From positions 62,001 through 126,000 of the forward strand of contig CANROC010000006.1 in NCBI GenBank assembly GCA_947632175.1: a DNA stretch of 64,000 nucleotides, written 5' to 3'. Origin of the DNA: an uncultured Oscillospiraceae bacterium. Lineage in GTDB: Bacteria; Bacillota; Clostridia; Oscillospirales; Oscillospiraceae. Below, piece after piece: positions 14,901-23,900 of this stretch (position 1 is its first letter; the number at the start of each line of letters is the position of its first letter). The notes beneath the pieces were generated by a model that was not told where the DNA came from, made no database searches, and worked only from the letters and a program-made list of their open reading frames with translations. The position numbers and the translations under genes were made by a program.

Positions 14901-17900
14901 AGCATTTCTTACAGCGCTCTTATGATCGTCGGCCTGGAGATGAGCACCGGCGACTTCCTGTTCCCCATTGACGGCGACATGGATTTTGAGGTCAACGGCA
15001 CGTGGAATATCACAGATCAACTCAAGTTCATGCCCGGCGCCATCGTCACGCTGAAAGACGGCGCCAAAGTGACGATTGCCGCCGAGACACAGAGAAGTCA
15101 GGACAAGCACGCCCAGAAGCCCGCCGAGCAGATCAAGGGCAACAACGTCGTTTTCTATGACACAACCTTCCAGGACAATATGTCTGTTTCCGTCAAGGAT
15201 ACAAATTATCCCACAACTCAGCGTGGCGACGCGAAGCTGGTGATGGAGGGCGGTACGACGCTTACGGCGAACGGCGCATTTGCGGGCAAGATCGAGATCG
15301 CCGAAAGTGCCACAGAGGAGCATCCCGCGACCGTGACCTTCAACGGCGGCGTCTCCGTGACCTCACCGGAGGCCAATGACTACTGCAAGTTGATAGACGG
15401 GTCTACAAACCCGACCCCAAGAAGAGAACTCACCTTCAAAGCCACCATTGACGGCTATGAAGTGCAGTCCGGCAAGACCTACACCTGCTGGAAAGAGGGC
15501 GAAACCACCGTCATCAAGGTTGCTGAGGACGGCAATGCGACCAATTCCGTTGACTACAACGGCGCTGCCCAGAAGTGGGCGGATGATGGTGCCAGCTATG
15601 AGTACAAGTCCGCGGCCGAGGGCGGCACGTGGACCGGCGAGGCCAAGAATGCCGGCACCTACTCCGTCCGCAAGGTCACGCAGGGCACCGGCTACAAGCT
15701 CGTCGAGGTGCTCGGCACGCTGACAATCGAGCCCGTTGTTGCCGAGTTTGAACTTGATGGGACGAGCACCTTCCCCTACGACGGGCTGGCGCACACGGTC
15801 ACGGCGAAAGTCACCAACAAGATTAGCGATGACGATGTCACCGTGACCCTGTCCGGCTACACCGGAACCGATGCGCAGACCTACACCGCCACCGTCACCA
15901 GTCTCGGCGGCGAGGCGGCAAAGAACTACACCATCGGGGACAATAAGACGCTTTCCTGGGAAATCACCAAGGCGCAGCTGACCCTCACATGGGACACAAG
16001 GACAACTTTCACCTATGATAAGCAAACGCATACCGTCAGCGCTACGCTTTCCGGTCAGCAGAACGACGAGGATGTCACCGTCACGCTCTCCGAGAACACT
16101 TATACGGACGCCGGAACTTATCAGGCGAAAGCGACGATCAACTACGGCGACGGCACTAAGGCCAGCAACTACACGGAACCGGCCAACCTCACCCAAGAGT
16201 GGAGCATCACTCAGGCCGAAGCGCCGACGTTCGACTTCCCGACGGTGACGCAGGAAGTCACCTATAAGCCCGACGGGAAGCTTGAGGACGTAGAGCTGTC
16301 CTTCACGTCCAACGAATACGGAACATTCGCGTGGACGGACGGCAACATTAAGCCCACCGTGACGCAGAAGACGTACAGCGTGACTTTCACGCCGAGCGCG
16401 GAGACCATTCAGAATTACAAGGACATTCCAACCAAGACCCAGATGGTCACTATCGACGTCCAGAAGGGCGAGCAGGCCGCGCCGGAGGGCGTCGCGGCAC
16501 ATGATGAGCAAACCATTCCCGGAAATGACGGTTACATCACCGGCGTGGATGAGACGATGGAGTGGAAAAAGGCCGATGCTGGCGATAACGCATGGCAGGC
16601 CGTGACAGGAACGCAAATCAACAATTTAGCGGCGGGCAGCTACAACGTTCGGTACAAGGCCAACGACAACCAGAACGCCGGCACGCCGACTAAGGTGACT
16701 GTCAACAAATATAACCCCACAGCGGAGGCACAGCCCACAGCGAGCATCGACTATAAGGCCGAAGAGCTCACCGGGCTCGCGGCTGGCGATTACAAAATCA
16801 ATGGCACGACGGATGTCACCGTAGACGAAACCGGAAAAATCAAGATCCATGAGGATTGGATCGGCCAGACCATTTCCATCGTCAAGAAGGGCGACGGCAC
16901 GCACACCGTAGACAGCAACGCTCTGATGCTGGACATCCCCGCCCGTCCTGACGCGCCCACCGACCTTAAGGGCGGCTATACCTCCAAGCCCGATGCCGCC
17001 GACGGCAAAGTGACGGGCCTTGACGGTACCGCGGCCTATGAGTACAGCACTGACGGCACCGCGTGGAATAAGCTCACCGGCGAGACCAAGCTGGCGAAAG
17101 GGACCTATCAGGTGCGCCTTGCCGCCACTGACAAAGATTTCCACAGCGAGACCGCACAGGTCGAGGTGAAGGACCCCACGGTGGAGGTGGTCCCGGAGAT
17201 TTCCATTGACTATGGAGCAGAGAAGCTGACCGGGTTTGAGTCCGGAACCTACACTGTCAACGGCACACAAATCACCGTGACGGATAATAAGGCCGACATC
17301 AACCCCGATTGGTTTGGAACCACTGTAAAAATCGTCAAGAAGGGAACCTATCCCACAAGCATCGACAGCGCGGAGAAGAAGCTTGCGATTCCCGCCCGTC
17401 CCGCCGCGCCAAGTGTTACCATGGAGCGCATCAGCGAGGCCGGACAGTCCGACGGTGGCATCACCGTCACGAATCCCGCGCAGGGCATGACCTACGAGTA
17501 CCGCAAGGGAACCGACGGCCAGTGGACGGACATGGTGAATGCGGCGGCCGACGGCCTTTCCGAGGACACCTATTACGTCCGCGTGAAGGCCGGAGCGGAT
17601 CACTTCGCCGGGAACACCGCCGAGGTTAAAGTCACCCACAAGGGGTCGCAGGAGGCGCCTGAGCTCACCGTCACCTCGCCCGAAGCTATCGGCCAGACGG
17701 GGTCCGTCAAAGGACTGACCACCGCCATGGAGTGGAGCGAGGAACAGAACGGCACTTATACCCAGTTTACCGAGGGAAAGATCGCGGAGCTTGAAGCGAT
17801 CGAGGGCGATTTGCACCTCTGGGTCCGCATGGCGGAGACGGAGACGCTGGCACACAGCGAGGCGGTGGAGATCACCGTCACGGCGTTCGTCCCCACGGTC

Positions 17901-19451
17901 ATGGAGACGCCCACGGATATCGCCATCGACTACGCCAAGGAGCAGTTGACCGGCCTCACCGAGGGCAGCTACAGGATTACCGTGGACGGCGAGGACACCA
18001 CCGTGACCGTGACGGGGACCGTGTTCGATATTCAGGACGGCTGGTTCGGCAAGGAGATCAAAATCGTCAAGGCCGGCGACCAGATCGTCAGCGTGGACGG
18101 GGAGACTGTCACGGTGACCGTTCCCGCCCGGCCCGACGCGCCGGAGGGGCTTGAGGGGAAGACGCCCACCTCCAGCGTGGGGACCGACGGGTCCATCACG
18201 GGGCTCGACGGCGAGACGGCTTACGAGTACAAGGCGGCTGACGGCGAGTGGCAGGATGTGGAAGCCGGCAAGGAGACTATCGAGGGCCTTGCCGTGGGGT
18301 TCTATGACGTCCGGATCAAGGCCACGGAGGAGGCTTTCGCCAGCGAGAGCGTGCGCGTGGAAGTCAAAGAGTACGTCGCGCCTCCGATCCCCGTCATTCC
18401 CCCTGACACCACCGAGACCGTCACCAACCCCGACGGCTCTACCACCACGACGACCACCGAGGCCGACGGGACCAAGACCGAGACGACGACCCAGACCGAC
18501 GGGACCGTCACCGAGAAAGTCACCGAGCCCGACGGCTCCGCCGTTGAGACGACCACCACTCCCGAGGGCGTCACCGGCCAGGTGACCACCGACGCCCAGG
18601 GCGAGATCACGTCCGCCGAGGTGGTGATCCCCGAGGCGAGGGACGACGAGGTCGTCACCGCGCCCGTGGAGGTCCCCGCCGCCAAGAGCGCCGAGGAGGC
18701 CCCGGAAATCAGCGTCAAGACAGGCTCCGAGGACACCACGAAGGTGGAGATCCCCGTCACCGAGGTCGGCCCCGGCACCGTCGCCGTGGTCGTCCACGAG
18801 GACGGCACGGAGGAGGTCGTCCGCGACTGCGTCATCAGTGAGAACGGCGTCGTGCTCAACGTTGAGGGCGACGTGACGCTGAAGATCGTGGACAACACCC
18901 AGACCTTCAAGGATGTGGAGCCCGTGGACCACTGGGCCACGGATGAGGTGGAGTTCGTCGCCGCGCGTGAGCTCTTCAACGGCAAGGAGGAGAACATGTT
19001 CGACCCCGACGGCGACATGACCCGCGGGATGCTGGTCACGGTCCTGCACCGGCTGGCCTATGAGCCCGACGCCGTGAAGACCAGCTTCGGCGATGTGAAC
19101 GCCAACGAGTATTACGCGGAGGCCGTGTCCTGGGCCGCCGGACTCGGCGTCGTCAACGGCAAGGGGGAGAACTCCTTCGCGCCGGAGGAGGACATCACCC
19201 GCGAGGACCTGGCGGTGATCCTGTACCGCTACGCCGAGAAGATGGGCTATGATCTGACGCAAAACGGCACGTACAGCAGCTTTGCGGACGCCGGTGACAT
19301 CAGCGGCTACGCCCGCGAGGCCATGGATTGGGCCGTGAGCGTGGGCCTCATCGCCGGCAAGGAGAACGGACGCCTCGCGCCTCAGGAGAACGCCACCCGC
19401 GCCCAGGTCGCCGCGATCTTCATGCGGTTTTGTAAAAATGTGATCAAGTAA
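11955..19451 (+). CDS. giant modular SLH surface protein
   Basis: 2498 aa, with AGGAGGAACTC before the ATG. A signal peptide (LLALVMMLALVPATVFA, cleavage near 28) leads into several beta-sandwich-like regions, an InlB B/Listeria-Bacteroides-type repeat (about 633-700; TFHKDGEGDGTI, GQNLELTATPND), a beta-helix-like region (about 760-1130), MBG-like modules (about 1195-1500; KNAGTYSV), and roughly four units of 130-160 aa each that contain [Y/T]EY...G.W and IDY..E.LTG motifs (about 1508-2150). A Thr-rich linker with DG repeats (about 2151-2215) and three C-terminal SLH repeats (about 2317-2498) close it. A probable adhesin or S-layer-linked fibre anchored to wall polymer. It is second in the operon. 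Confidence 0.92.
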   Translation: MKLHCKRATAVLLALVMMLALVPATVFAAAVEPGPDNLDGLFTELPEGWSFTSRVGSIGYDTGKEGGEWKKSDFTHNGNTVYESISELPETPNQASASWLTPSDTSKEYYVSFEYAFLKGADSAAEFSFGQSYSYRLTSLSNTGTPLEGISDPTELESVTWQTANITVPATRGIGLLHKLNGAAGGSEKVYVSNFKVYDEVPQEWKATVQVTVTTDHLDLSGFTYVSGGNGNIQIKEETQCPITLETTLDKTVTVGQVKLKENVEFIKWETDIPEGEWTATDSSGFSWKVSKGGTYSITLHTVKHAPAALPGNIQLLKQEGDAWNPVQIKGSGNQTVTTLPTDAFSNYWWYDWSYGTVDGQKLRLQYSGTAENTEVRLYDDENPVEVQSVEDGSFYYEIAPNDTEHLLKMVVTSSEEGSVPSTVTVFLWPTMTWDEAFGTDTDGVKKINNLDNDYLSSTWMDGSTVKTRNWKPDVVSRGADAEWNSHAECMTFDFNPTPPTITIDGDDYDIKDENHQIVFTSAALEGGAGFVSREITFTAKTPGTLMYDFLVYTPEDKRIQISNYYKMGSDSEKRDDLLPDEPNSDVTRQNIAWTTHSFTIEEAGETYRIAVTDPDNGGGFMAISNLKFLSEKKNITFHKDGEGDGTITGAQDGDFYVGQNLELTATPNDTSVFLGWYDGDNNLLTLSTIYSFQIESSTPTTIKAKFGPKASNVAQIGTTLYSSLDEALKTAETNPGPEDKTVKVVAKDLRITEDTTIPAGVTVVLPCSASDMGYLVGDGINHSPDGTVLNPATGAKPTTYCTLTVADGKTLTIQGTLLVNAEVGRPGGGHYDQDVNGGCAVVQLSPNSKIVVESGGLLDVFGYVRGTGTVTVKTGGTASDLYVVRNWRGGSQAFAIYPIVYPMNQEDMHNIEVETVIESGGRLEGSVRMYAGGYFNYTRFPQIDGTNGLIRGGKVTKTLVPKDQTEKKVDDREKIVLEGNGSISYSALMIVGLEMSTGDFLFPIDGDMDFEVNGTWNITDQLKFMPGAIVTLKDGAKVTIAAETQRSQDKHAQKPAEQIKGNNVVFYDTTFQDNMSVSVKDTNYPTTQRGDAKLVMEGGTTLTANGAFAGKIEIAESATEEHPATVTFNGGVSVTSPEANDYCKLIDGSTNPTPRRELTFKATIDGYEVQSGKTYTCWKEGETTVIKVAEDGNATNSVDYNGAAQKWADDGASYEYKSAAEGGTWTGEAKNAGTYSVRKVTQGTGYKLVEVLGTLTIEPVVAEFELDGTSTFPYDGLAHTVTAKVTNKISDDDVTVTLSGYTGTDAQTYTATVTSLGGEAAKNYTIGDNKTLSWEITKAQLTLTWDTRTTFTYDKQTHTVSATLSGQQNDEDVTVTLSENTYTDAGTYQAKATINYGDGTKASNYTEPANLTQEWSITQAEAPTFDFPTVTQEVTYKPDGKLEDVELSFTSNEYGTFAWTDGNIKPTVTQKTYSVTFTPSAETIQNYKDIPTKTQMVTIDVQKGEQAAPEGVAAHDEQTIPGNDGYITGVDETMEWKKADAGDNAWQAVTGTQINNLAAGSYNVRYKANDNQNAGTPTKVTVNKYNPTAEAQPTASIDYKAEELTGLAAGDYKINGTTDVTVDETGKIKIHEDWIGQTISIVKKGDGTHTVDSNALMLDIPARPDAPTDLKGGYTSKPDAADGKVTGLDGTAAYEYSTDGTAWNKLTGETKLAKGTYQVRLAATDKDFHSETAQVEVKDPTVEVVPEISIDYGAEKLTGFESGTYTVNGTQITVTDNKADINPDWFGTTVKIVKKGTYPTSIDSAEKKLAIPARPAAPSVTMERISEAGQSDGGITVTNPAQGMTYEYRKGTDGQWTDMVNAAADGLSEDTYYVRVKAGADHFAGNTAEVKVTHKGSQEAPELTVTSPEAIGQTGSVKGLTTAMEWSEEQNGTYTQFTEGKIAELEAIEGDLHLWVRMAETETLAHSEAVEITVTAFVPTVMETPTDIAIDYAKEQLTGLTEGSYRITVDGEDTTVTVTGTVFDIQDGWFGKEIKIVKAGDQIVSVDGETVTVTVPARPDAPEGLEGKTPTSSVGTDGSITGLDGETAYEYKAADGEWQDVEAGKETIEGLAVGFYDVRIKATEEAFASESVRVEVKEYVAPPIPVIPPDTTETVTNPDGSTTTTTTEADGTKTETTTQTDGTVTEKVTEPDGSAVETTTTPEGVTGQVTTDAQGEITSAEVVIPEARDDEVVTAPVEVPAAKSAEEAPEISVKTGSEDTTKVEIPVTEVGPGTVAVVVHEDGTEEVVRDCVISENGVVLNVEGDVTLKIVDNTQTFKDVEPVDHWATDEVEFVAARELFNGKEENMFDPDGDMTRGMLVTVLHRLAYEPDAVKTSFGDVNANEYYAEAVSWAAGLGVVNGKGENSFAPEEDITREDLAVILYRYAEKMGYDLTQNGTYSSFADAGDISGYAREAMDWAVSVGLIAGKENGRLAPQENATRAQVAAIFMRFCKNVIK

Positions 19452-19466
19452 CAAGGGAAAATCCGC

Positions 19467-19518
19467 GGAAAGCCCCCGCGAAAGGCCTTCGGACCTTTCA
19501 CCGGGGGCTTTCCCTTTG
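19467..19518 (+). terminator. terminator of the SLH operon
   Basis: GGAAAGCCCCCG (19467-19478) pairs with CGGGGGCTTTCC (19502-19513), with an inner AAAGGCC/GGACCTTT stem and a TTCG loop, 16 bases after the stop. Confidence 0.8.
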
Positions 19519-19583
19519 CCGCCGCACATGCGGGAAATCGCTTAGGCTGTCATGCGAAAAACAGGCAGAACTCGGCAAAAGCC

Positions 19584-19612
19584 TTGATTTATTCGCGCTT
19601 ACGGCGTATAAT
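19584..19612 (+). promoter_or_regulatory. sigma-A promoter of the glycosyltransferase operon
   Basis: TTGATT (19584-19589), 17 bp, TATAAT (19607-19612), 32 bases before the ATG. Confidence 0.75.
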
Positions 19613-19644
19613 AGGCCGGTAATACGTTCGAACGGAGAGATGAA

Positions 19645-20601
19645 ATGGACAAGATAGCCGTTTTGATCCCCTGCTATAACGAGAGCCTGACCGTGGCCAA
19701 GGTGGTGGAGGACTGGAAGCGCGCCCTGCCGGAGGCGGTGGTCTATGTGTACGACAACAACTCCACCGACGGCACGGCGGACATCGCCCGCAAGGCCGGC
19801 GCCGTGGTGCGGCACGAGTACCAGCAGGGCAAGGGCAATGTGATCCGCCGTATGTTCCGGGAGGTGGACGCCCAGGTCTACCTTATGGTGGACGGGGACG
19901 ACACGTATCCCGCCGACTGCGCCCGGGAAATGGCGGACCTGGTGCTCCACCGGCAGGCGGACATGGTGGTGGGGGACAGGCTGTCCTCCACGTACTTCAC
20001 GGAGAACAAGCGGCCTTTCCACAACTTCGGCAACTCCCTGGTGCGCTTCGCCATCAACACGCTTTTTAAGGCCGACATCCGGGACATCATGACCGGCTGC
20101 CGGGCGTTCAGCTTTGAGTTCGTCAAGACCTTCCCGGTGCTGTCCTCCGGCTTTGAGATCGAGACGGAGATGACCATCCACGCGCTGGATAAGAACATGA
20201 AGATCGACCAGGTGGTGATCCCTTACCGGGACAGGCCGGCGGGGAGCCAGTCCAAGCTCAATACGGTGAGGGACGGTATGAAGGTCCTGCGGACCATTTT
20301 GAAACTCCATAGGAACTACAAGCCCTGCGCCTTCTTCGGCTTCATCGCGCTGCTTTTGATGCTCCTGGCGGCGGGATTTTTTATCCCCGTGTTGGTCACT
20401 TACATCCGCACGGGGCTGGTGCCCAATTTCCCGACGCTCATTGTCTGCGGCTTTACCGCCATTGCCGCGCTTCTGTCGTTTTTCGCGGGGCTCCAGCTCC
20501 AGAATGCCGTGCAGAAGAATAAACAGGACTTCGAGCTGGAGCGTATCCAGATGAATTGGCGCTTCCGGGAGCTCCTGAAAGGGGAGGATACGAATGAGTA
20601 A
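19645..20601 (+). CDS. GT2 glycosyltransferase with C-terminal membrane anchor
   Basis: 318 aa. A GT-A domain of the polyprenyl-phosphate glycosyltransferase type: IAVLIPCYNES at the start, DNNSTDGTADIA (about 37-48), the DXD-like metal site in MVDGDDTYP (about 83) and GDRLSS. Two transmembrane helices follow near the C-terminus (FFGFIALLLMLLAAGFFIPV; IVCGFTAIAALLSFFAGL). Such enzymes load a sugar onto undecaprenyl phosphate at the inner membrane face. It overlaps the next gene by 8 bases, so the two are translationally coupled. Next to two huge SLH proteins, a role in S-layer or wall glycosylation is plausible (inference). Confidence 0.88.
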   Translation: MDKIAVLIPCYNESLTVAKVVEDWKRALPEAVVYVYDNNSTDGTADIARKAGAVVRHEYQQGKGNVIRRMFREVDAQVYLMVDGDDTYPADCAREMADLVLHRQADMVVGDRLSSTYFTENKRPFHNFGNSLVRFAINTLFKADIRDIMTGCRAFSFEFVKTFPVLSSGFEIETEMTIHALDKNMKIDQVVIPYRDRPAGSQSKLNTVRDGMKVLRTILKLHRNYKPCAFFGFIALLLMLLAAGFFIPVLVTYIRTGLVPNFPTLIVCGFTAIAALLSFFAGLQLQNAVQKNKQDFELERIQMNWRFRELLKGEDTNE

Positions 20602-22165
20602 GCGTCTGCGGACCTGGCTGGACGCCCACACCCTGTTTTTTTACCCTGTCTGCGTGCTGGTGACGGCGCTTCTCGCGCTGACGGCTGGGATCTGGTGGGT
20701 CTTTGCGGGTCTTGGAGCGATCCTGCTCTTCGCTTTTCGTCCCGGCTCCGTCTTGCACCGGGCCACGATGGAGACATGCCAGCGCTGGAAGGTCCTGGTC
20801 GCCGTTCTGGCGGCGGCCGCCACATCGATCGCCTGCCTCTTGCCCATGGGGGTATTCCCCATCTGGAACGGAGAACAGCCGGCGCACCGGAACCAATACG
20901 AGCTCATGGCGGAGGCCATCCTGGACGGGCGGATCGAGTTTGCCTACGGCGATGAGGACACGCTGAAAGACCTGGAGAACCCCTACGATCCGGACGAGCG
21001 GAAGGAGGCGGGAGTCTACTACCACTGGGACCACGCCTACTACAAGGGGCACTATTATATGTACTTCGGCATCGTGCCTGTGCTTCTCGTCTTCGTTCCC
21101 TATAGGCTCCTGACGGGGACCTCGTTGACCACCTACCACGCCACGCAGCTTTTTACACTTTTCATCATCGCGGGTATATTCGCCCTTTTCTGGATGGCGG
21201 CGCGGCTGTTCTTCCGGAAACTGCCCTTTGACGTGTATATTGCCCTCTCGGTGGCTTTTTCGGTCATGAGCGTCTGGTATGCCTGCGCCGAGCCTGCCCT
21301 CTATTGTACCGCCATCACCGCCGCCGTGGCGCTGGAGGTGTGGAGCCTTTTCTTCTTCATCCGCGCCGTCTGGGGTGAGACACGGGAGAACCGCCAGATC
21401 GTGCTGGCCGGCGTGGGCGCGCTCCTGGGGGCGTTGGTTTTCGGCTGTCGGCCCACGGTGGCGCTGGCAAACCTGTTGGTCATTCCGATGCTTTGGGCCT
21501 TTTTGAAAAAACACTCCGTGACCTGGAAGCTCCTGGGGAAGCTTGCGCTGGCGGCGCTCCCTTATGTGGTGATCGGCGCGGCGCTGATGGTCTATAACTA
21601 CGTCCGGTTTGAGGACCCCTTTGAGTTCGGCCAGGCGTATCAACTTACCGTGGCGGATCAGCATAACTACCGCGTCAGCCTGGACGGAGAGACCCTCCTG
21701 CGGGTAATCAATGGAACGGCCAACAACCTCTTTGCGCTGGGAGGGGTCAAAACGACGTTCCCGTATCTGCGGACCGCCAGCGCATTTTCCAATTTCCCCA
21801 TCCTCTTTTTGAGCGTCTTCGCTTTTCTCCCGGCGCTGAACGCCGGACGGGAACACCGTTTGGGTTCACTGCTCACGGGGTTGGTGGTCACGGTGCTGGT
21901 CATCAGTGCCTTTGAGATCGTCTGGACCCCTTATCTTCTGGAGCGCTACCGGTCGGATATCTATTTCCTCCTGGGCATCCTGTGCTTCCTCACTGTGGGG
22001 CTGTGGTGCGGCTCCCTGGGGGAGAAAGGGCGGCGGAGACTTGCTTTCGTCTCTACGTCTCTGGCGGCGGCAACGCTTGTTTCGGCCGTCCTCCTGTTCG
22101 TCTACACCGCGGGGATCAACTATCCGAGTGTGTATGAGATTGGAAGCTTCCTGGGCCTTTCGTGA
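20594..22165 (+). CDS. polytopic membrane protein, possible GT-C glycosyltransferase
   Basis: 523 aa with about ten to twelve hydrophobic helices and a long extracytoplasmic loop after the third (about 92-150: NGEQPAHRNQYELMAEAILD, then YYHWDHAYYKGHYYMYFG). This is the layout of GT-C fold enzymes that use lipid-linked sugars; an acidic residue in the first loop would be catalytic, but I cannot assign it. Coupled to the GT2 gene, it would transfer the sugar made there to an exported acceptor. It could instead be an O-antigen-ligase-like protein. Confidence 0.7.
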   Translation: MSKRLRTWLDAHTLFFYPVCVLVTALLALTAGIWWVFAGLGAILLFAFRPGSVLHRATMETCQRWKVLVAVLAAAATSIACLLPMGVFPIWNGEQPAHRNQYELMAEAILDGRIEFAYGDEDTLKDLENPYDPDERKEAGVYYHWDHAYYKGHYYMYFGIVPVLLVFVPYRLLTGTSLTTYHATQLFTLFIIAGIFALFWMAARLFFRKLPFDVYIALSVAFSVMSVWYACAEPALYCTAITAAVALEVWSLFFFIRAVWGETRENRQIVLAGVGALLGALVFGCRPTVALANLLVIPMLWAFLKKHSVTWKLLGKLALAALPYVVIGAALMVYNYVRFEDPFEFGQAYQLTVADQHNYRVSLDGETLLRVINGTANNLFALGGVKTTFPYLRTASAFSNFPILFLSVFAFLPALNAGREHRLGSLLTGLVVTVLVISAFEIVWTPYLLERYRSDIYFLLGILCFLTVGLWCGSLGEKGRRRLAFVSTSLAAATLVSAVLLFVYTAGINYPSVYEIGSFLGLS

Positions 22166-22186
22166 AAGCGGCATAATGTGAAATAA

Positions 22187-22220
22187 AAGCGCGGCCTTCC
22201 CGAGAAGAGCCGCGCTTGTT
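22187..22220. terminator. bidirectional terminator
   Basis: AAGCGCGGC (22187-22195) pairs with GCCGCGCTT (22209-22217), with AT-rich flanks on both sides. It lies between the convergent glycosyltransferase operon and the leftward DegV gene. Confidence 0.75.
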
Positions 22221-22222
22221 AT

Positions 22223-23122
22223 TTATGTCAGATCCGCTTTTCTCACGATGCCGAAGCCCAGGGGATAGGGGCCGGTGTGGACGGAGATGGCGGCGCCGAT
22301 GTGGTAAATGTCCAGCGGCTGGTCGTGGCCGATGGAGCGCAGATGCTCCCGGATCACATCCCGGAAGACCTCCCCCTCGGCGTAGTCATAGCCGTAGCCG
22401 ATGCACGCCACGTACTCATCGGGCCTTTGGAAGGTGGCGGTGACGTACTTGGTCACCAGCTTGCCCACCATGTCCATGGACTTCTTCCGGGACCTGGTGA
22501 TGCCGGAGGGGAAGATTTCCCCCTCCTTCAGGGTGATGAGCGGCCGGATGCCCAAAAGCGCCCCGGCCATGCCGGTGAGCTTGCCGATGCGCCCGCCGGC
22601 GCGGAGGTAGTCAAGATTGCCCACGGTGAACAGGATGCGCCCGGAGGGGAGAATGTCCGTCAGACGCTTGACCGACGCCTCAAAATCGAACCCGGCGTCA
22701 CGGAGTTTACATAACTCAAGAACCACCAAACCCTGGAGCACCGTGTCCACGGTGGAGTCGATGACGGCGCACTTACGGTCGGGGTGCTCCTCCAGGAAAA
22801 TGTCCCGCGCGGCGCGGGCCACGTCGTAGCAGGAGGAGAACTTGCGGGTGATGGTGAGGCAGATCACGTCCTCCCCGGCCTTGGCCGCCTCCTCAAAGGC
22901 CGCCAGGAAGTCCGAGGTGGGGGGCATGGAGCTCTTGGGGAACTGGCCGGGGTGGTCCACCATCCACTTATAAAAGTCGGCCTTAGAGATGTCCACGTTT
23001 TCCTTGATGTAAGTCTTGTCATCCATGGTCACGTAAAAGGGGACTACATGGATGTTCTTTTCCCGGCAGATTTCCTCGGGAAGATCGCAGGAGCCGTCGG
23101 AGATGATCCTGTATGAAGCCAT
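22223..23122 (-). CDS. DegV family protein
   Basis: 299 aa. The start at MASYRIISDGSCDLP is chosen because AAGGAAG lies 8 bases upstream; the longer frame includes the promoter. It has the DegV layout: KSSMPPTSDF, LTITRKFSSCYDVA (ligand-pocket serines), GNLDYLRAGGRIG and an HTGPYPLGFGIV end. It presumably binds a fatty acid for the FakA kinase. Monocistronic, with its own promoter. Confidence 0.92.
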   Translation of the reverse strand: MASYRIISDGSCDLPEEICREKNIHVVPFYVTMDDKTYIKENVDISKADFYKWMVDHPGQFPKSSMPPTSDFLAAFEEAAKAGEDVICLTITRKFSSCYDVARAARDIFLEEHPDRKCAVIDSTVDTVLQGLVVLELCKLRDAGFDFEASVKRLTDILPSGRILFTVGNLDYLRAGGRIGKLTGMAGALLGIRPLITLKEGEIFPSGITRSRKKSMDMVGKLVTKYVTATFQRPDEYVACIGYGYDYAEGEVFRDVIREHLRSIGHDQPLDIYHIGAAISVHTGPYPLGFGIVRKADLT

Positions 23123-23158
23123 GATCCACACTTCCTTACAATACATCATTGTACTTTC

Positions 23159-23187
23159 ATTATATCCCATTAACTGGACGTCTACAA
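23159..23187 (-). promoter_or_regulatory. sigma-A promoter of the DegV gene
   Basis: On the minus strand TTGTAG (23187-23182), 17 bp, TATAAT (23164-23159). Confidence 0.7.
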
Positions 23188-23339
23188 TATGCAACAATTT
23201 CTCCAAATGTACCGTTAAACCGAACACACTGCCGGGTTTATGTTCATCGTTTCTCAATTTTATTAAAAGAAGTGCGGGAGTATTTCGCCGTATCAGCGTC
23301 TAATAAGTGAAAGGGCGAGAAGCCCGGGGAGGTGAGCCG

Positions 23340-23900
23340 ATGGACAGCGGAGCGGAGAGCTACCGGCGTTTTCTGGATGGGGACGATACGGGCCTTACGG
23401 ATATCGTCCGGGAGTACCGGGACGGGCTGACGCTGTACCTTGTGAAGCTCACAGGCGACATCTTCGCGGCCGAGGAGATCATGGAGCAGGTGTTTTTCAC
23501 GCTGGTCGCCAAAAAGCCCCGCTTTTCCGGGAAAAGCTCTTTCAAAACGTGGCTCTATATCATTGGGCGCAACGCCGCTTTGGACGCCTTGCGCAGACGC
23601 CGGCATCTGGCCGACACACCGCCGGAGGATGTTCCGGAGGCGCTCATGGAGGAGGAGAGCGTAGAGCGGGACTACCTGCGGCAGGAGCGGCGCGTGGCGG
23701 TCCACCGGGCGCTGAAAAAGCTTCCGCCTCAGTACCGTCAGGCGCTGTACCTTGCGTATTTCGAGGACATGACCGCCGCCGAGATCGCCGCCGTGATGAA
23801 AAAGAGCCGCCACCAGACGGAAAACCTTTTGTACAGGGCCCGCGCGGCCCTGAAAGCGGAGCTTAAAAAGGAGGGCATCGATCGTTATGAAGAGCTATGA
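23340..23900 (+). CDS. ECF-type sigma-70 family RNA polymerase sigma factor
   Basis: 186 aa from the ATG at 23340, chosen for GGGAGGTGA 5 bases upstream. Region 2 spans about 10-85 (FAAEEIMEQVFFTLVAKKP, FKTWLYIIGRNAALDALRR). Region 4 is at about 125-175 (LPPQYRQALYLAYFEDMTAA then EIAAVMKKSRHQTENLLYRA). It directs RNA polymerase to a stress or envelope regulon. It overlaps the next gene by 14 bases, the usual coupling of a sigma factor with its membrane regulator. Confidence 0.92.
   Translation: MDSGAESYRRFLDGDDTGLTDIVREYRDGLTLYLVKLTGDIFAAEEIMEQVFFTLVAKKPRFSGKSSFKTWLYIIGRNAALDALRRRRHLADTPPEDVPEALMEEESVERDYLRQERRVAVHRALKKLPPQYRQALYLAYFEDMTAAEIAAVMKKSRHQTENLLYRARAALKAELKKEGIDRYEEL

Noticed and set aside
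18400-18600. Thr/Asp-coding stretch of the giant SLH gene as a phase-variable DNA repeat
   Set aside because: The repetition is at protein level with varied codons; no exact short tandem unit that would slip.
16626-19529. A 967-aa open frame on the minus strand across the giant SLH gene
   Set aside because: It is a shadow of the GC-rich plus-strand gene, with no domain, ribosome site or composition of its own. The plus frame has a signal peptide and SLH repeats.
23307-23339. Upstream start for the ECF sigma gene at 23.3 kb
   Set aside because: The strong GGGAGGTGA ribosome site lies inside this extension, directly before the ATG at 23340.
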